Made by a program: the position numbers and the translations under genes. A stretch of 41,159 nt of DNA from a virus. A model generated the notes under the pieces. That model was given only the letters and a program-made list of their open reading frames with translations, was not told where the DNA came from and searched no databases. Where the stretch lies: the IMG/VR virus record IMGVR_UViG_3300044629_000313, positions 1 to 41,159 of that record; one strand, given 5' to 3'. Positions 39,221-41,159 of the stretch are shown here, in pieces (position 1 is the first letter of the stretch; every line of letters starts with the position of its first letter).

Positions 39221-39863
39221 AGCAGCTGCACCATCGACGGCCCCGGACAGCGTGGCGGCGACGGCCGACAAGCTCTACGGGAACACGCAGAAGGCTCCCG
39301 CGACCCAGGACCGGAAAGCCGCCGATGCGGCCCCTGCCGGAAAGGAACCTGCGCCGCCCGCCGCCGAGGAGGCCAAGGCACCCGCCGAGGCACCCAAGGC
39401 GCCGGAAGCCTACGAGTTCAAGGCGCCCGAGGGTCGAGTGTTCGACTCGGAGGTCATGGCCTCGTACTCGCAGGTGGCAAAGGAACTGAACCTGTCGCAG
39501 GAGTCCGCGCAGCGCCTTCTCGACGCAGTCGGCCCAAAGATGGCCGAGCGCCAGATGGCGATGATCGAGGCCACACGCAACGGCTGGGCCGACAACTCCA
39601 AGTCCGACCGAGAGTTCGGCGGCGAGAAGCTGTCGGAGAACCTGGGCGTTGCAAAGAAGGCGCTCGATGCGTTCGGCACCACCGAACTCCGCACGCTGCT
39701 GAACGAAACCGGACTCGGAAACCACCCGGAGCTCATCCGGTTCATGTTCCGAGCCGGCAAGGCGATCAGCGAGGACCGCATGGTCACGGGCGCGGCCACC
39801 CAGGCCAAGACCGGACCGCGCAGCTTCGCCGACCTCGCCGAGGCTCTTTACTCAAACACCTAA
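39177..39863 (+). CDS. Capsid scaffolding protein
   Basis: This 228-aa protein has a long acidic Ala/Pro/Lys-rich disordered N-terminal half (about 1-75) and a helical C-terminal half with family blocks: YEFKAPEGRVFDSEVMASYS, AKELNLSQESAQRLLDAVGP, SKSDREFGGEKLSENLGVAK and TLLNETGLGNHPELIRFMFR. Such scaffolds guide assembly of the major capsid protein and leave the head later. It precedes the capsid gene by 21 nt. Confidence 0.87.
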   Translation: MTEPTMMETAAAITEAAAPSTAPDSVAATADKLYGNTQKAPATQDRKAADAAPAGKEPAPPAAEEAKAPAEAPKAPEAYEFKAPEGRVFDSEVMASYSQVAKELNLSQESAQRLLDAVGPKMAERQMAMIEATRNGWADNSKSDREFGGEKLSENLGVAKKALDAFGTTELRTLLNETGLGNHPELIRFMFRAGKAISEDRMVTGAATQAKTGPRSFADLAEALYSNT

Positions 39864-39884
39864 CCCAACAAGGGAACCACAGCA

Positions 39885-40922
39885 ATGGCAACTCTCTCCA
39901 CTTCCAACCTGACCCTCGCGGACTGGGCCAAGCGCACCGATCCCGAGGGCAACGTGCCCATCATCGCCGAGCTCCTGTCGCAGTCGAACGAGATCCTCGA
40001 GGACTGCGTCTTCAAGGAGGGCAACCTCCCGACCGGCGAGCGCGTCGTGATCCGCACCGGCCTGCCCCAGGTCTACTGGCGCGCCCTCAACCAGGGCATC
40101 CCGAACAGCAAGTCGACGACCGCCCAGGTCGACGAGGCCTGCGGCATCCTCGAGGCCCGCAGCGAGGTCGACAAGGACCTCGCCATGCTGAACGGCAACA
40201 CCGCGCAGTTCCGGCTGTCTGAGGACACCGCCTTCCTCGAGGCGATGAACCAGACGATGGCGAGCACGATGTTCTACGGCAACCCGGCGACCGACCCGAA
40301 GCAGTTCCTAGGGCTGGCCCCGCGCTACTCGGCGCTCACGGGTTCCAACAACAGCGTGAACATCCTCAACGGCCTCGCCGGCGGCGGCTCGTACTCGGGC
40401 ACCGCGAACACCTCGGTGTACCTGGTGGTCTGGGGCGACAACACCGTCTACTGCCCCTTCCCCAAGGGCTCGACGGCTGGCCTCATGCACGAGGATCTCG
40501 GCGAGCAGACCGTCTACAACTCGGACGGCACGCGGCTCCAGGCGTACTCCACGCGCTACCAGTGGAAGAACGGCCTGGTCGTGAAGGACTGGCGCTACGT
40601 CGTGCGCATCTGCAACATCAACACGACCGACCTGCTCGCGCAGTCGAACGGCCAGGCGACCACCTCGGCCAGCAACCTCATCCGCCTCATGGCGCGTGGC
40701 CTGTACCGCATCCCGAACATGGCGATGGGCCGTGCCGCGTTCTACATGAACCGGACCGTGCACAGCGGCCTGTCGATCATGGCGCTCGACAAGAGCCAGG
40801 CGGTCGTCAAGGTGAACGAGGGCCTGTCGCAGTTCGGCACGCCGTACAGCTGGCTGTCGTTCCTCGGCGTCCCCTGCCGTCGCGTCGATTCCATCCTCAA
40901 CACCGAAGCCGAAGTCAGCTGA
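39885..40922 (+). CDS. Major capsid protein (epsilon15 gp7-like)
   Basis: This 345-aa HK97-fold coat protein has diagnostic blocks of the epsilon15 gp7 family: LTLADWAKRTDPEGNVPIIA, ELLSQSNEILEDCVFKEGNL then PTGERVVIRTGLPQVYWR, LNGNTAQFRLSEDTAFLEAM then NQTMASTMFYGN, and QYQWKNGLVVKDWRYVVRI-like C-terminal strands ending FLGVPCRRVDSILNTEAEV. The AAGGGA site and high GC-codon bias suit strong expression. The cement gene follows 30 nt later and a strong hairpin (685-715 on the circle) comes after that. Confidence 0.95.
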   Translation: MATLSTSNLTLADWAKRTDPEGNVPIIAELLSQSNEILEDCVFKEGNLPTGERVVIRTGLPQVYWRALNQGIPNSKSTTAQVDEACGILEARSEVDKDLAMLNGNTAQFRLSEDTAFLEAMNQTMASTMFYGNPATDPKQFLGLAPRYSALTGSNNSVNILNGLAGGGSYSGTANTSVYLVVWGDNTVYCPFPKGSTAGLMHEDLGEQTVYNSDGTRLQAYSTRYQWKNGLVVKDWRYVVRICNINTTDLLAQSNGQATTSASNLIRLMARGLYRIPNMAMGRAAFYMNRTVHSGLSIMALDKSQAVVKVNEGLSQFGTPYSWLSFLGVPCRRVDSILNTEAEVS

Positions 40923-40952
40923 CCCGCACACTCCTGAAGGGAGACACCCACA

Positions 40953-41159
40953 ATGATTACTGACGTCCTTCTCACCGTGTCCGGGTCCAACACCCCCGGC
41001 TCGGCCATCTCGGGCCAGGCCATCACGGCCGACGCCTACAGCACCGACACCATCGACCTCGGCACCGCTCGCGACATCGGCGAGGGCCGCCAGCTCTACA
41101 TGGTGTTCACCGTCGTGACCACGTTCAACACGCTCACCAGCCTCGACCTCGAGGTGGTT
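40953..41159 (+). CDS. Capsid cement protein, 5' part (continues at base 1)
   Basis: ATG at 40953 with an AAGGGAGA site begins the 152-aa Bbp16-like protein whose remainder is at 1-450. The first three codons (M, I, T) exist only here; from Asp (40962) onward the sequence duplicates bases 1-198. The right copy has Arg where the left copy has His (G at 41089 versus A at 128). Confidence 0.9.
   Translation, partial: MITDVLLTVSGSNTPGSAISGQAITADAYSTDTIDLGTARDIGEGRQLYMVFTVVTTFNTLTSLDLEVV
40962..41159. repeat. Direct terminal overlap of circular contig, right copy
   Basis: This is the partner of bases 1-198, with one mismatch at 41089. Removing either copy gives an uninterrupted circular genome. 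Confidence 0.93.

Noticed and set aside
1-41159. Prophage state with integrase and attachment site
   Set aside because: No integrase, excisionase or recognisable att duplication; the only long direct repeat is the contig overlap.

Overview
The window is one complete tailed-phage genome, assembled as a circular contig. Bases 1-198 recur at 40962-41159 with one mismatch, so the unit is about 40,961 bp and the gene broken by the window ends (40953 to the end, then 1-450) is a single gene. The phage is a podovirus: short-tail proteins (adaptor, nozzle, three T7-type ejection proteins), a Head-tail_con portal, and an epsilon15 gp7-type major capsid protein with Bbp16-type cement and Bbp19-type neighbour. 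This places it near the BPP-1 / BcepC6B / epsilon15 type of podophage. High G+C coding DNA, Shine-Dalgarno sites, T7-like fibre modules and a lipobox-plus-TM lysis protein point to a Gram-negative, GC-rich proteobacterial host. That is inference; no host gene is present.

Layout on the circle. Late plus-strand block, 32.2 kb through the origin to 23.4 kb: small accessory and regulatory genes (32236-33908), terminase (33847-35575), GNAT acetyltransferase, portal, scaffold, capsid, cement, a strong hairpin (685-715), adaptor, 1068-aa nozzle, three ejection proteins including a 2783-aa giant (7173-15524), then host-recognition proteins (fibre, lectin-like protein, pectate-lyase-fold tailspike, Gly-rich protein) mixed with candidate lysis genes. 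The block ends at a terminator (23409-23445) facing the opposing operon. Early minus-strand block, 28776 down to 23466: twelve tightly overlapping genes with a winged-HTH protein, an orphan C5 cytosine methyltransferase, a CsrA-like protein, RusA, a RecT-like annealing protein and Gp157. A short divergent plus block (28930-30548) carries a metallophosphoesterase and small conserved phage proteins. No DNA polymerase, helicase, primase, RNA polymerase, integrase or endolysin could be recognised, so replication probably uses the host replisome.

The most interesting parts are non-coding or mosaic: (i) three hairpins on the early strand with different stems but the same GCGUU pentaloop, like an undescribed nut/put-type antitermination site; (ii) a near-empty 1-kb hub (31257-32235) with a nested symmetric dyad, a candidate structured RNA, a 50-aa gene with its own promoter and terminator, and four GCGAAGC mini-hairpins; (iii) an operator or iteron-like array at 30551-30669; (iv) a three-copy intergenic motif AGTACCCGTAA placed on stop codons before late genes; (v) an A/T-rich insert in the giant ejection protein made of two cassettes with the same flanking sequences, one carrying an ADP-ribosyltransferase-like fold.
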